Shown piece after piece: positions 24,666 through 39,812 of a DNA stretch of 64,000 bases (its first letter is position 1; every line of letters begins with the position of its first letter). The notes under the pieces were generated by a model. That model was not told the DNA's origin. It worked only from the letters and a program-made list of their open reading frames with translations, and ran no database searches. The stretch is from Lutraria lutraria. Its lineage: Eukaryota; Mollusca; Bivalvia; Venerida; Mactridae. Location: the NCBI GenBank assembly GCA_964023205.1, contig OZ026851.1, positions 12,317,637 through 12,381,636 of the forward strand. Direction: 5' to 3'. The position numbers were made by a program, and so were the translations under genes.

Positions 24666-27600
24666 CTTATATATACCATACATGTTTAGTATAGGTCTTT
24701 GATTTCATTGTTTACAAAGTTTAATTGCATCACCTTTGTTGAATAAATAACTATATAAAAATTAAATATAACTGTCTGGTTGCATTTACAAGCAACTACG
24801 AATTCGTGCTAGTTGATCAACAGACGCAACGGTAAGCCAGGGATGTTATATATAGCATCCCTGGGTAAGCCTATCATTATTACTACAACAACCAAGTTCT
24901 ACGTCCGCATAAAATTACTGTACCATCAAATCAAATGATATTCTAAATATTGAATAATAATTAATTGGAATAAAAAACCCAAACTGGCCTTGACTTTATA
25001 AAACCGTTTATGACTGTCTCTCAGCTCAAATATCAAGTTCATTCTCACAGTATATGGTTGAATGAATATAAATGCAAACTGTTCACATACAAATTCAGAC
25101 CAATTATGTAAATCAATGCGACAAAATACGATTAGCATCATCACTGCTTTATCTTAATCAATTAGAAAAACATGAGTTTTCGGCCTGGAGATCGGACCTT
25201 ACTTGCTACCACGGACCATGGTGTCTTGTCCAATTGTACAGATTACAAGTTTCTATTCGATAAATAAAGCTTTACATGATCATCAAGACGAGGTCAGACA
25301 CATAATTGTTGTAATTTAAATTGTTCAAATTGACCGAAACGCACTTAAAGAAAGACATAATTACGTACCATGAATGAATTTGAACTGACTACGAAGTACG
25401 TGTATCGTTTTAATTATGTTTACTGGTTTTCTTAAGAATGTGGAGAGAAATGTGGCCAGACCTTTCACTGCTCGGTAGCACCGCGTCCAAATTCGTTATT
25501 TTTTAAAAAAGAAATAAAAGCGTATTTTAATTATTTTTCAGAAATTCTGTTGTGTACATCGATTTAAGCAAAAATAATTTTAACACATGAATAGTTAATA
25601 TTATGTTAATTGCTTAGATTCATGTCAACCGAATTATTGTTTGTTATTTGTTATTTCCGTTGCCCACCATCGACCTGACGAGAAATCTACCAATAAACAA
25701 GTAAAAAAATATCTGGCCTCAGAGCGAAATGGACAACACCAGACGTGAATGAGTCAACATCCATATCTCTGACTAAGATTCCTATGTAATGACCACATTT
25801 TACTATTGATAGCAACATAATCATTTATAAACAAACATACGTAAATGTAAACACACACCTGCCTTTACATCATTAATTAAAACATAAAATATTAACTACC
25901 ATGTTGCACCTCTTTGTTTAAACTGCATGGAGTTCAAAAACCAATTTGTAACCAGTAAAACAAACCTGAATTACAGGTGTAGTCGATAATTTGAATCAAT
26001 GTACAGAAAACATAAAAATTAAACCAATTTTTGTGTCAGAGACAAATGCCGGACTTAAAGTCTAAGTGGTATCAATTATTATCTAAAGAATTGTAGGTAT
26101 ACAGTAGTACTGAAATTATGACCAAAATAACATGGTCGTTTTACTGAGAGTGTCTGAATATTGAAGTGGTCGCTAAGTGAGGTTTGTACTTTTCATGCTT
26201 TGTCGAGGCTGATGAGGGACATTCACATGCAAGATAAACCTAACAGATATTTCATTATTTGTTAATATAACAGGGAAACTAATCTATCGCTGATAGTTTT
26301 ATTACGGCCCTAAAGCATCGTATCATTAATAAGTTTTAATTCTCAGATGCATGTTTTCGATGAGTAAACAACTACATTTGTAATTTAGTTTTTTAACGAC
26401 CTAGATTCTGGCACGTAACTGCTGTCACGAGTTCTGACGTTACGGCGTGAAGTGCTAGTGTGGAATATAACACTTACGCACAAAAGGCTATATGCCAATG
26501 AGTTGCCATGAAACGAGAGAAATAGTCGCCAGATTTGACGAGTTTGAACCAAAGTCGATCCGAGACCACTTGAATAAAATACACTCACGTCTCTGTACAT
26601 GACGTTATCACCAGAGAGGTGCTTTTTGAGAAACAATTATACTTCTTCATCTTTTCATCGGTGGTCTGGTAAGAGTGGCGTGAAAATGGCACAATTTAAA
26701 TATCAAACGTTTCAAGTATTACTTCATGGTCATTGATACATATAAAGACTTTACAAGATATATCTGGTAACTCCACCATGGGATACTGTCAGGACCATCA
26801 TAACGTCGAATACGAACGACGCGCGACGCTACGTAACTACGTAACAGGTACGATATGGTAGCTATAACGTTAACGAGATTCCGTACCTAGTGATATCATG
26901 GCATGTATAAACTCTCTGTCCTAGTTGGTTTATAGAAATCTTCTAACTGAAAACGTATGTACAACATATATACGCTCGTCAAACCTCATCATCATGTCTA
27001 CAGCTCATAGATGCCTCCAGTATTTTGATTTTGATATATTTGCTCACAATTTACATCTATGATAACACCATAACAACAGAAGTATTCCAAATATTCCGCC
27101 ACTGGGTGGTTTAATTGTTTGTTTGTGTTAAATGATAGCGGGAGCCCTGAGCGACAGATTCGAATTTTACTTTTAAAGGAGGAAAACACTTCCAAAAAGT
27201 CTGTTTATACGGAATGCATTTTAAGTCAATTTACGGAGATTAACGGAAACAGTCGAACAGTTACGACAACGGGCGAGATTCCCACGATGTGATCACGGCG
27301 ATACGATTAATAAACAAATTAAATGTGCGTTAAATCGAGCAAACCCATGAATGTTTGACAAAATCACGATTCAGTAAATATTTCATATTTTTAGCTATTA
27401 ACTAACATGCCGTGACAAGAAAAGCGTGATACCAACATTATGCTCAGCGTGACTTTCTATTCAGTTCTATTCAACTCTTACAGGGGTTGAATCGCCAGTA
27501 TCCATTTTCACAAAGAGCCTATATTTCTATGAAAAAAGCATCTTATAAAAGTCTTTCGCCAATATCTATTATCGCAAAGAGTACGCATTAAGAAAAAGTC

Positions 27601-27903
27601 CTTGGTTATCAAAGAAAACAGACAGTAACCTATGGTGACTTAATAAAGCGCAAATTGAAAATACCGTGATCTCCGAGTTGGATTAAGAAAGTAAATAAAA
27701 ATAAGATCGCCACCCAAAAAGGACTTACAGTACAAAGCTAGGATATGTGTTGAAGTGGACACCAACTGTGTCATAGTGAAAAACCACAGATACACAGCTA
27801 TCATACCTGGACGAGTTTCAATATTCATTCAGAATTGGTTCACAATATACTGACCGGGATATGCGGGATATGTTGACCTCAGCGTTACAATGTAAATTGA
27901 AAT

Positions 27904-28060
27904 ACAGTAAAACCTGTGTTAACAGCCTCCACTGAATAAAAGCCATACTGTATATAAAGGTCATTCTTTTATAAACCGGCATTGGTTATGTTGAACAAAA
28001 CTACCTCCGAATAAAGACCACATGTCAATAAAGGCCACATGTTGTCTTTTCTAAGGGATT
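27904..28060. repeat. Degenerate MITE-like repeat (cagtMaaacctgtgtta family)
   Basis: It starts CAGTAAAACCTGTGTTAAC after TA, with the internal words 'gaataaagaccacatgtcaa' and 'aaaggccacatgttg' shared with the 51.25-kb element. The right end is not clear. Confidence 0.4.
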
Positions 28061-31000
28061 GGTCATGTTTAAATATTTCTTCTGAGTGTTAACCTGATAA
28101 TTATATCTCATCAATATAAACACTATTCAATTGGGTCCCTAAAGGGAGCTAAGTTCCGAGGTTTTCCTGTAGTTCAATGTGGGTGTCAGTTAGTAAGAGT
28201 TTAAAGGCGTAATGAACGCCTGTTGATATTTTCTTTAGTATACTTAATACTTGTGTAACGAAACAGTTCGTATAGGTAGATATTATGTTTGGATAAAATT
28301 GACACTAATTGAAGAACGTCTCAACCAACAAAGATGTTTCGGGTCATACTCCGTACAGGCGGAACAGCGCCCATCTTCCGTGTATTAAGTTATAACTTTT
28401 AACAAGAGACACAACGCCGAGAAAAATAACTTAAGGCCTCCAAGAACCATGGCAGTAAGCATTCTTTGTAAAACATATTTTGTTGACCACTCATGGGCGT
28501 TACCTAAATAGGTGAATGTTACCAAAAGCATTGGTAATACCATTTGTATTACAGCACGTACCATTGCATTACACTGTTAAAATCATTAGCATTACTATGC
28601 GCCAAAGGGAGCCTTTGTATTCAATTGATAGGCGTCTCCGACTATAGTAGTCACTGGCCCCTAACTGCCGTGACAGAAAATTTTAACATGTGAGGAAACT
28701 ATCTAAGTAGCTTAGGGAGGGTCGGTGATTCTAACTTGGTACATATGCGCCATGAGAGTTCCGAGGCTCCATCGACGAAGGCTAGAACACTCGCTGTATG
28801 ACTTGGCTGTGGGCGCAACATTTAAACACACGCAAAAAATAAGATTGAAGCCATCCAAGACTAGAGGAATATGTTTATGGATACATAACTTAGCGACCAC
28901 CCTAATAGTGAGTCCACCTTATAACCGGATATCAATCTTCCTCTATAACCAAACGTGGTCATGCATGAGACCACCTCAACACGGGCCAAAATATGGTCCC
29001 AGTATCGAAGTATTATCGTAAAAATGAAAAACAAAACAATGGTCGGGTTAAGTTCAAGTTTAAAGTGGCTTGCCCACTCATGGGGGGTACCATTAAAATA
29101 TTCACATGAACAAGTTTTGCTTCTCATATATAGGTAATCGGTAACATAATATTTAAACAATTGTGTATACTTATATACTACCTATATGCTCTAAAGTTTA
29201 CATAAGCTCTCCAAATATTGACGTAACACATCAATAAAAGTGTAAGAACAAACACTATAGCAAAAACTTCAATCACACTTCAATAGCTGTATATTAAAGT
29301 TAACGCTTTGGTAAGTAAGAGTTATTTCAAAACTTGTTGGTTTAAATATATAATATATTGTTTGGTTGTGTATAATCCATTTACTTCGCAAAAATGTCTT
29401 CCCGGATAGTGGAAGCATTGGGGGCTAGCACAGTGAAGGGATTATGTATAATGGAGTATTTAAGAAATAAAAATGACACATGGACCCAAAACATTCATCA
29501 TAAACTAAGGCCATTATGCTATTAAGACTTGAAACATCCATTCAACGTGCTATGAGTGGACGTGTTTCAATTGAAACCTCAATGTTTAAACAACATTTCT
29601 CCGGGACCCAAGTAGGTTAACACTTAAGTTAATAATAATATACTACAGGTTTGCGATTATCAAAGGATGGCAATATACCGTTCCCAAAGCTTACTGTGGC
29701 TTTAACAGCCTCCATTCGAGAACTACGATCATTTCAAGGCCGCCCTAAAGAGAGGTGAGGGGGATATAGAAGAACCGCTTACTTCGTTCACCTCTTAAAA
29801 TCCTGACACTAAAGGAAGGATAATATGTACATGTTAGAGCTGTCTTATGAATCAAAAGGCTGGTTGTTTTATGAAGGGTCGACACTGTATTTGGGTATAC
29901 CACATTAACAAACACTTTACTCTTATTATTACAACAAAAGATTTGAATATACAAACGTATACCTATTGAAGCATATTTTTTTCTTCGCTGTGTTTTTTAC
30001 TAATGACAGAGTCGGTTTTTATCTTCGCTAAAATCCAAGTAAGAATGAAAAGCTTTAACAGGAATTATTCTTAAATAACACATCACACAATTAAGGTCCG
30101 TAACTCATCACACAATATTGATCAAGTCAATCTGTTTGATAAAACAACGTCAATGAAAGTTTGAATCTATGCAAAGAGAGGCACCTTTTTAGTCAATACG
30201 GGTTCAATAATCATTATCCAGGTACTTGTGTATCTAATAAGAAATTCAAATATTTACATTGATAACTACTACGTTATTTATTGAATACAGCGTCAAATGA
30301 TATCAAAATATTAAAGAAAAAGATTTAAATCGCGAAAAGAAAACACATGGAACGCAAAGATCAGCTAAAAGCGGAACGAAATTTTAATGCATTTTAATCC
30401 GATTTATAATCTATTGAACAGACATATAGATTGGTATCTATTCACATCTGGGAAGCTATCTTTAGTCGAAAAGAAAATACGTCTCGTTCAAATGAATGGA
30501 ATTGTGTTTTGATGTCGAAATCAGTACGTGGCTGTGTAAATTTCTGCTTATATATAAATACCTATTTATGTTTTTTTGTTTTTGTTACATAATTATTATA
30601 ATTTTCCTATTGATGCTCTCTTTACTGCTGCGCATACGTAAACGGGTACCATATTAGGGATGTTAATTGGTACCCAAAGTTTCCGGATGCAAAGCACAGA
30701 GGCAATCAGACAAAGCACTGAGGTGTCCATGTGATCAAAAACATGTACTTGAATAGTCGGCCATTCTAAATCAAATAGTACTGAGAAAGCAAGAACACGC
30801 GGAAGACCAAAAGTGTTTTTAAAATGATTCCCGGCTTTTGTGTGGTGTGTTCGATCACAATTATTAATTTATGTAAGACACGACCTGGAACAAGTTTGCA
30901 AAGAGACTGATGGACATTGAAAAATGTTTTTTGTGATATTTCTGAACAGACGTGACATCCACATGTTAAGATATATTATGAAAATGTGAAGTCTTTGACA

Positions 31001-31379
31001 GTTTTCCTGTCCACCCATACATACAACCGCGCCTTGTCGATGTCATATTAATTAAGTGTGTCATAAAACTATCTTTAAACATAAATATACGACCCGTTTT
31101 GATAGCAAGTCGTAATGTTTCGTTACGGTGGTCATTCAACAATGTTTTTGTTGATTTATATCATACAAGCTTGCGGGACAAATGTGTAATTTGGTCCAAG
31201 TAAAAACAAAGTACGCAGTGTTACCGCCAAGATATATTCAATAGTTTTAAGGCAATGGGTCAATCAGAGAAAAACACATTGCACATCATGGCAGCTAGTC
31301 AATTACCAGTACGAATGATCAGTAACGTATTTCCGTCTTACATGTTTCTGTGGGATTAACGTCAGTTAAATTCGGCGGC

Positions 31380-31610
31380 CGATTCATCGAACCAGTTTTC
31401 CTGGACTGTATTCTAGCCAGTACTAACTGACCCTGCCACAAGGAATCGACATCTTCCTTCTCCACATATGAAAGAAAATCGACATAAATTCCTGTCGCAA
31501 CAGGATTCGAACCCTGATGTCCTGGACCACAGTCGCGTCCCGGCTTCCACGAATGGTACGTGCAGCTGCCTCCCAGTTACGGGGTTGGTCCGTACTTTAA
31601 ACTGACCAAA
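31380..31610 (-). repeat. SINE family 2, copy 2
   Basis: It begins on plus with 'gattcatcgaaccagttttc', 'ctggactgtattctagccag', then 'gtactaactgaccctgcc'. 'caggattcgaaccctgatg' is a B-box on minus. The open frame on minus across it is SINE sequence. Confidence 0.6.
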
Positions 31611-32620
31611 ATTCAATATGGCGGCAATAGGTAAAAGAGTTTGAACCTGTATGAAACCTAGGAATAACTTACAAAATAAATGTTTATTAGTCCCAGATGA
31701 AACTTTAGAGACTATGAATACTACTGCATGACCGTTTTATTGTGTCACAACTTCGCGAATATATAGGAACCAGTTCGATAGTTGAGTAACAAAATTAATT
31801 TGATAGAGCGGACCAGAAAGATGGCACAATCTCGGACCATTCATAATATTACTGTCGTAGACTTTTGCATATGTTTTCGGCTGAGACGTTCAGAAAGAAG
31901 ATGCAGTCTTTGCGCTTCCGACTCCCGTTTGTGAGGTTATCAAGGCTTTTACTAGGTAGGTAGGCCTGTATGATTTGTTCATGTAATCATCGCTGACATT
32001 ATACCTCCCAGAAAATTAAAAGCATTAAACTGTTATAAGAAGATCGATCGCAGAATATTACCAGCTTCATTATCATATACAACTGTAAATAACTAAGCTT
32101 ACTTACTTTTACAGAATAGTAATGTCATGTATATGAATGTAAATTTATTAATTTATCATTAAAAATCATTTATTATTTATTTATGATATGAATATATTCG
32201 GAGTGAAATGTTAATTGTAATTTATAAGCATCAAACCTCACCAGACGTTGTAATTACTTACACTAAATATGAATAAATTATCGATGATTGATTAATATTT
32301 AATTCGAAAATAGAACAATAGTAAGCTTGAGAACTGCTTTAAAATGCAGGCGCATGCAGCTTGAATGAAAATGGACTGAGAGTGTCTCGGATAATAGCCC
32401 AGGAAATAAACATGCAATTGTGTAGCAGAAATCAAAGTCTATGATTTATACTGTCACAGAAAATACGCAAGATCAATTAAATAAAGGACCAAAAATCTTA
32501 ATTTTTACAGTGTCAACACATAATCATACATTTGTATTCGACAGACACGCTTATCTGATCATTGAATCACAAATTTCACACTCTGTACTAATTTTAATTG
32601 TTTAAAATAAAATATCTTAT

Positions 32621-32735
32621 GGAATTTGATTGGTTAAATAGAATATTCTATTGATTTTGATTGGTTTATAATTTGGAAATATTTTATTGGCTGATGAATA
32701 TTCTGTGTATTTTGATTGGTCAATAAAATATTACA
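32621..32735. repeat. Short imperfect TTGATTGG repeats
   Basis: 'tttgattggtt' recurs near 32624, 32656 and 32713, with 'attttattggctg' between, separated by 'gaatattct' words. Each is an inverted CCAAT motif. It may be a degenerate tandem repeat or chance clustering. Confidence 0.4.
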
Positions 32736-33874
32736 GTGGATAACGACTGTCGTACCTTTCTCTTTACTTTAGTGACTCATCATAAGCTCAATGTATGAAC
32801 ATTGTACTCAGATATTGCAAATCATTTTATTACAAAGAGATGAAACTCTACTGCCAAATATTGTTTTTATACAACAACCGTTAACGGCTCTCTGTTTCAA
32901 ACAATGACACATTAAATAATCGGGAGATTTAACAAACAACTTACCTATCCAGTATTCATGTTTTATGATCTATTATCGTAAATGATTGACGCATAGAATA
33001 GATCGTCGCTAACAGATTGACAAGCGTACCAATTTATATATGTACAAGCTGACATATAATTAGAACTACCGACAATAATGATATATAACTCACGTGTCGT
33101 GGGAATATAAGTTACCATCGTCGGGAAGAGTGTCATTCCGTCAGGTTTTGTTACGTAGTGTAGGAAATTACCAATGATATAATATAGAACTGGAGTACAG
33201 TAACACATTGGACAAGCCAACAGCGATGATATACTCGTTTACTAGCCGTGTTAATGGAGATACATATTGCCAGTTTTGGTTTCGTTTTGGCGCAATGTGT
33301 TCTGCTGACGTATGGATGAAGTTATTAGGTGCAAACCATCTATTAGTAGGGTTTGTCCTCAGCAATAATGTTTGAATAAACTCCATTCAACATGCATTGT
33401 ACTGGTACTTTTTTCAGGACAAAGAATTGGACGTTACAAACATTTTATTAATCACAAGTGCAGAACCCTCCCTTAAGCCATAACACATGAACCACACCAT
33501 AGGAAGATACAACTAGCTTGTAATGCGTAGCTTGCAATGAACAAGATAACGATTGATTTAGTTCAATGATGCTAATCAATTGATTGGCTTCAATGCGTAA
33601 AGGATATTATCTTTCATATATTATTGTCACCGTTTTAATCTGCAAAACCATTGTGTACCTTTACATATGTTTGGTCATTGTTATCCATTTGTTTGATAGA
33701 CACCTCAGTTTTGATAAGACTATTTTGCACAAAGAACATCAAGTACAGAATGTTGGTCGATATGTCATTTATAGGTTTAGAAATGGAATTACATGTGCAT
33801 AATGCCATACGGTATCGAAGGTATATTCGTAGTTGAATGTCAATTGATTATTTTGTAAGTGAACTAACATCAGT

Positions 33875-34060
33875 AACAATACCATCACCACAAGCAGCAA
33901 CAACAACACTACCACAAACATCGTAACCATTACAGCCATCATCATCAGCATCATGTTGCAGTTTTGATAACAACAACAGCACCAAATGCAAAGACGCAAA
34001 TGGACCAATAACAGTAGAAGAAATAGCAGCAGCAGCAGCAGCAAAAAGAAAATCAGCAAC
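33875..34060. repeat. Imperfect trinucleotide-rich stretch (CAR/CAT)
   Basis: Runs such as 'caagcagcaacaacaaca', 'catcatcatcagcatcat' and 'agcagcagcagcagcaaa' make several frames open on minus (Leu- or Val-rich). It is low complexity, not coding. Confidence 0.7.
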
Positions 34061-37000
34061 ATCGGTGTTTGCTGTAGTTAAATATTCCAGATTACGGGGC
34101 CACCAGTTCACGACCATGTCTGGGACACTGTGTCATATTAACTAATAGACACACACATGAGTGTACATAAGGACAACAGAATTATACATTGCTTTGAAGC
34201 CTTTAACGTGATTAATTAACTTAGTGTCTTAATTGGTAAATAATTAATGCTCTGTGCTGTATCGATTTCCTATCATCTAGAATATTTGTCTTCTAGGAAT
34301 GTGTACGATCATTGATTGTTGAAGTTAACAAATATATTGAACAAACAGAAAGTGAAAGTCGAACACATGTAGATATAAAGATATGCTCTTGAACATGGAA
34401 TAAGTTATATACGACACAGGCAGTAGTAATTATCCGTATTAATGTATCCAAAATTGCTCTTTTTATAGACTGACACTCATGTATTAGTATGTGAAATTTT
34501 GCCATTTCCGTGTGGCCCAATTTTGTTTTGTTTCAAAGCATTATTCTCTATTGTTAAATAAGTTTGCGTTTTGTGAAGGCGGGGCGCATTTAACTTTGAC
34601 AAGGTGCATACATTTAAGGTACTCTCGCTCACAACAGGTCTTATTGTAATACCCAGTCTTTTTAAAGTCTGTACTTGTTTGGTTCTGAAAGGAAGCCATG
34701 GAAATGAACCAATAGTAAGCTGCATTCCGAGATAGTTCCCAAATTCAACGTCTTAACTTTGGACCCATAACTAAAATCCTCAGGAAAATAGCAAAAGTTT
34801 GGGGACAATATTTTTTTATCCAATCCATGACATAATTATATTAAGCCATTTTACCGCCTCTTATCGGTATTTTTATTGACTAATAAAACATGCAATTATT
34901 TGTATAAAAGTTTTAAGTTCAACCAAATATTCATCTATAAATATCCATGTATCAAATAAAGTCTTACGTCTGAAGCCTTTGAATGCAGTCTTAAATACGT
35001 ACGGATCAAAGGTTGGTAATGACAAATGAGACTCAATGTAGATGTAATAACTTGTCAATAAAAAGTCATTCAGTGAAAATGATAAAAGTACTTCTCAAAA
35101 TTGACATATTCCCAACATCTTACCATCTGTCACTTGTCCGATAAGCATTGACATACGAATCCAAAGTCATCGGGCCTTATCGGTTTGAAAACAAATATGA
35201 AGACTATTGACAACTGCACCCAGGCATAACAAAGATAAATAATGAATTAATCAATCGAAAAAATAACAAAAAGCCAATATAATGTATATGCGCAATAACA
35301 TTGATACAGTAGTTATTTTTTGAAATGCGATGAACAGGTGTCCGGATGGGTATGACTTCGGATGGGAGTAAATTGCAGAGTACGTTATAGCGCCTCGTGA
35401 ACAGATCGAGCATTGGTTTGTTTCCGGACGAGTTGACGATGAGTATTTCCGAAAGTTCGATGATGTGCTACCCAGACCGACTAGGAATGTTAATTATTTC
35501 CAGAGGACGTAGAGGGAATGTTTTCTGTCTTTCCAAATAACAATCATGGCCACGTACAAAGTGTGAAGTAGGAATGTACAAGAGAAGTATTCCCGCATGA
35601 ATAGAAAACGTAGATGAACTGAACCTGTATCACATTTTGTCAAATCTACTCCATAGACAGATAGATTTATTCCATATTAAGATGGACATTCTCTCGCTCT
35701 TGTTTGTGCACGTTTCAACATAAAAACTACCCTTTTGAACTGAATACCAATTTACCAATTGAAGCAAAAACTTGTCAGCACAAAGCATAATGTTAGATAA
35801 AATGAAAATGTTGTTTTTTGACAAATTACTTGCTTTGAGCGTTACACGACATTCATACCATTGTACAAATGTACGCATTATACAAACATGTTAACAACGA
35901 ATATCATTTTAATCTTCATTTGAAAATACAGTCACAATTGATAAGGGAACCAGCTAGTCGTTATAGCGAGATGGTCACGAAGCGGGGTTTTAAAGTACAT
36001 AGAAAATAATCTTCCCATGACAAGATTGTAAGTTTGCCAGATCCATATGAATTGAACAAAAAAATTCACAAACTAGATTTGTATGGACGATTGCCACAAA
36101 TGTACAAATCTTATATCTTAAGGTGTTAAATATTGGCTATGAAACACGATCTTTAGTAAATACAACGATTTTAATGTCAGTTATGCGAGTTTATGCGCAA
36201 ATATTGGAACAATTTCGACCATTTACATATTTAAAGGTGATCGTTTACCCGTAAACTCGAGAACTATGTTCGACCTATGAGTCGTTTGAATATTTAATGG
36301 GTGGATTTAACCAGTTATGATCTGTTGCGCCCTCAATAAATATAAAATAAAGACCACTGGACACAATTAATGTATTGAAAGTTTTATATTTATTAACATC
36401 CGAATTTCAACATGACTGTGGTATGTGCATAATTTGTATCTCTTTGCAAAAAAATATTTTGTTGAATTTTTTTAGATGACTGTTATTGTCGATGTACATT
36501 ATAATGTTGTCAATTTGCATGCGAACGCTTTAATTGGCAATGACCGTTGAACGGTACAGATCGAGATACATGCAAATAAATAGATCTTTCGCGAAATATG
36601 CACTGATTCTTCGAGTAACTAAGAATGTTTATCCTTATTTACAAAATGAATGGTATTCATTGCATAACATCCTGTTTTGAACTTGAAAATCAAAGGAACT
36701 CCATTTATACACCATTAAAGCTAAAAGTCCGTAAGTCCGAACCCTGTTTAATACATATTCATCATGAAGCTTAAATCCGTGAGTTCGGACAATATCTTTT
36801 CAACAAGGTAGAATAAAACAGAATTCTGTAAGTCCGGACTCGGTGCGATTTATGATACATTTGTACATGATCATGGTTTCTCATGGCCTTATCAAAGTGA
36901 GACACCTGCTGGGCCCTATTTCACAATCCTATCTTATCCTTGAACTTCTACGTTAGGCGCTTTAGCTTCTCACAGAGAACAAGCTGAGTAAATTAACATA

Positions 37001-37477
37001 TCAAAGAAATTTAAACGAATCCATTTCCATAAAAGTAGTTGTGTACAAATGCCGTAAACTGGAAAGTTGGATTAGGTCGACTAAACCAAAGACATATACA
37101 TGAAAGCCAAATATATGTATGTGTAGTATCTCTATAGGTCTTTAACTACGCAAACTATGCATGGAAAGGAGGGTGTCGCCGCCATCGTCGTGTCATTGGA
37201 TGATTTGCACGTTGTCAACTTAAACCATAAGGAGGTGTGACTGATTGAATCAGTTAAATTTTGCCCCAAGCAGAACTGACCACAAAACATCCACACACTG
37301 TGTTCGCATAAGATTTAACTTCAATGTTACCTGATCTGTATATATATGTAATGATGTACACGGAAAAGTAGCAGTGCATATCATTGTAACTAGGTGTTTT
37401 AAATTTCTTAAGAATGAAATTCTATTTTAAGGCATTTAACCATACATCCAGTCTACCTACCTAGACACTTGAAGACG

Positions 37478-37673
37478 CAGTCAAACCTGAGTTAATGAAT
37501 GAATAAATAAATAACCTGTGTATAAAAGTCACCATGCGAACAATGCCCACTCATTGACACTCGCTGTTTGATATCTCGGACCAAATATGATACGTCTGAA
37601 TAGAGACCCCAAGTGCATACATCTCTCTCTATAAAATATGTGCTATGATGGCCTTTGTGTGCACGTTTGACTG
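37478..37673. mobile_element. MITE-like element (196 bp)
   Basis: CAGTCAAACCTGAGTTAA at the left and ACGTTTGACTG at the right (then TA) form terminal inverted repeats of the same family as 51246-51420. It contains a short 'aataaataaataa' insertion near the left end. Confidence 0.5.
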
Positions 37674-38954
37674 TACGACATAAATAAGCAAAACCATTTT
37701 TGAACTTGTTGTACACGTGCTTACGATGCATATAGGTATTTACGAACTCAGGTACGTATATTAACATAGACGTACCTGAACAACTGAATCATTTTCATCC
37801 AATGAAGTGTCATTCAAATTCTATGTACATTAAAATATATACCGTGATAATAAGATCACCCTATAAACAAAACACAATGATGGTCTTAACATTTAGGTGG
37901 TTTCCTTATTAGCGGAAGCAGAGACATAGATAACAATATCTCTGGGGGAAGTCTAGAGAATCTGTCAGAAGATATGTGATCCTTATAAAGTGATGGTCTT
38001 ACAAATTCAATGGAGGTAGTCACTAACATGTGAGGTGTAGTTGTATAAGCATATGGAGTATCCCACTCAAATATGGGGAAAAGGTACTAATGCAATATGT
38101 AACTTAATTGCTACGTACATCTATATTTAAGAAATATTTACGGACAATATGAACAAGGTCCATTTAAGCTCATTTTCATTTGATACCATTATTCATTCTT
38201 TAAATACATGTGTAATTAGGGAAAAAAACGTTTTTCGTAATCAGATTATGTAAACATATTCAATAATTATTAATTTTGCTAATTAACAATAGAAATGACG
38301 TTTGCTTCATTAAACTTCGCATAAATTAACAAAGCGTATGTTTAAAAGTCGTATCATATTTGTAGTAAATTTAAATTTCGAAATACAAGGCCAGTAAACC
38401 TTGACAAATTAAAATGTTTAATTTATATACATGTCCTTACCTCTAACAAAACCGGTTAATGTCCTCGCCGGTTAGATTTAACAACTTAGTAACAAATTCC
38501 AGAATTCTTTAATCACACCTATGTAATTAATACGTACTCCAAAATCATCAAATCCAATTAAGCATATGAAACAACGCGAACACTACATATTTATTAATGA
38601 AACGGTATTATCCGAAAAAAAGAATTAACACTTAGTTTCACCATATAAGGTGAAGATGGCCCCAGTTATCAGCTGAGAATACTTGTAGTCATTAAAATAC
38701 GTAAGTATGTATAGTCAATGATATACGGCCCTGAGGCGTTTATCTACCTGCAATGTAAATTATCAACCGTCACGCTAGACAGCCCGCCATTTGGGGGGAG
38801 ATATCAAAAGTATAAATAAATCTATAAGTTATTTAATGAAAGGTAACTTTAATAACTAAACAAACTAACATTTACACAGTTAACTCCCTTGTATAGGCGC
38901 AATTAAACTGATTCCCTTTAAATATGTTTGTACCTTTGATACACTGTATAGTGA

Positions 38955-38996
38955 AACGGGAACCAGTAAAGAGCATAATATAAACTGGTTCCCGTT
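38955..38996. repeat. 13-bp perfect inverted repeat
   Basis: AACGGGAACCAGT (38955-38967) pairs with ACTGGTTCCCGTT (38984-38996) around a 16-nt AT-rich loop. A third related word, 'aacgggaaccatgg', lies at 39038. Confidence 0.8.
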
Positions 38997-39565
38997 CCAT
39001 GATGCAGTGCACCAAAGGCTTTATACACACAAGTCAACGGGAACCATGGCAGTTTAAGCATAATATCGCACCGCTTATCTCCCCCTTGTCCAATGTTTAT
39101 ATTTTATCGCAAATCCACGAAGGATACTAACAGGGACATGTCTGTTGCGCAATACTCGGATTGAAGTCCCGTGATTGACGATTATTTATTGCTGTACGTA
39201 TCTTTTTGTGCATAATTTAATGACGTTGTTTGATGATAACTGTTGTCAGAAATTATCTTGATACATTTGGAAATTTATTTTTGCCAAAGATGAAACTAAC
39301 AACAGTTTTTAAACTTCCGGTTTAGGCAGCCGTAGATGGATTTTGAACATTTGTTGGTAACACCCGCTGAACTGTGTATGTTACCTCAGTTATACATGTG
39401 TCTTGAAGGGTATGGATCTCAGATAAACTTTGTCGATGTTCATAAAAATCAGTTATAGTTTTCTCTTTTCAAAGGTAATATTCGGGGCATGTTTGAATTC
39501 AGCTAAGGCTGTTTGATTCGTTAAACAGTGAAACAAAATGTTAGGGAACACTTAATAATGTTAGC

Positions 39566-39812
39566 CACAGGCAGAAGTAACGGTCCTGTGATGGTAAAAT
39601 TGCAATAAATTCTACATAAATCAAAATAACTTAACCCATAATAACCTTAAATGAAAACAAATGTCCTATAATTTGACCCCATTCATGGCATTCAACTGGT
39701 ATATATACTATAAGAATGCGTATATATACCAGTTGAATGCCATGAAAGTTATTTTGTTTTATGTAGAATTTATTGCAATTTTACCATCACAGGTCCGTTA
39801 CTTCTGACTGTG
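39566..39812. mobile_element. Palindromic TIR element (247 bp)
   Basis: Ends CACAGGCAGAAGTAAC and GTTACTTCTGACTGTG are inverted. The arms stay complementary for about 60 bp ('cctgtgatggtaaaattgca', 'ataaattctacataaa'). A second inverted pair around the centre (GGCATTCAACTGGTATATATA) completes the hairpin. The left arm has about 50 extra bases lacking in the right. A half-copy lies at 7157. Confidence 0.75.

Noticed and set aside
26385..26640. Minus frame of 83 codons with an internal GTAAGT donor in a CpG-richer zone
   Set aside because: It could be an upstream exon of the plakin-like gene, but it has no domain and no visible acceptor link, and the ATG exon has its own upstream stop.
31413..31616. 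67-codon Cys-rich minus frame
   Set aside because: It lies wholly inside a tRNA-derived SINE.
31872..31965. Possible first exon on plus (MFSAETFRKKMQSLRFRLPF...) with a GTAGGT donor
   Set aside because: The short basic peptide and donor fit a first exon, but I could find no second exon or promoter to support it.
33769..34117. Leu/Val-rich membrane-like peptides on minus
   Set aside because: They are produced by CAR/CAT trinucleotide low-complexity sequence.
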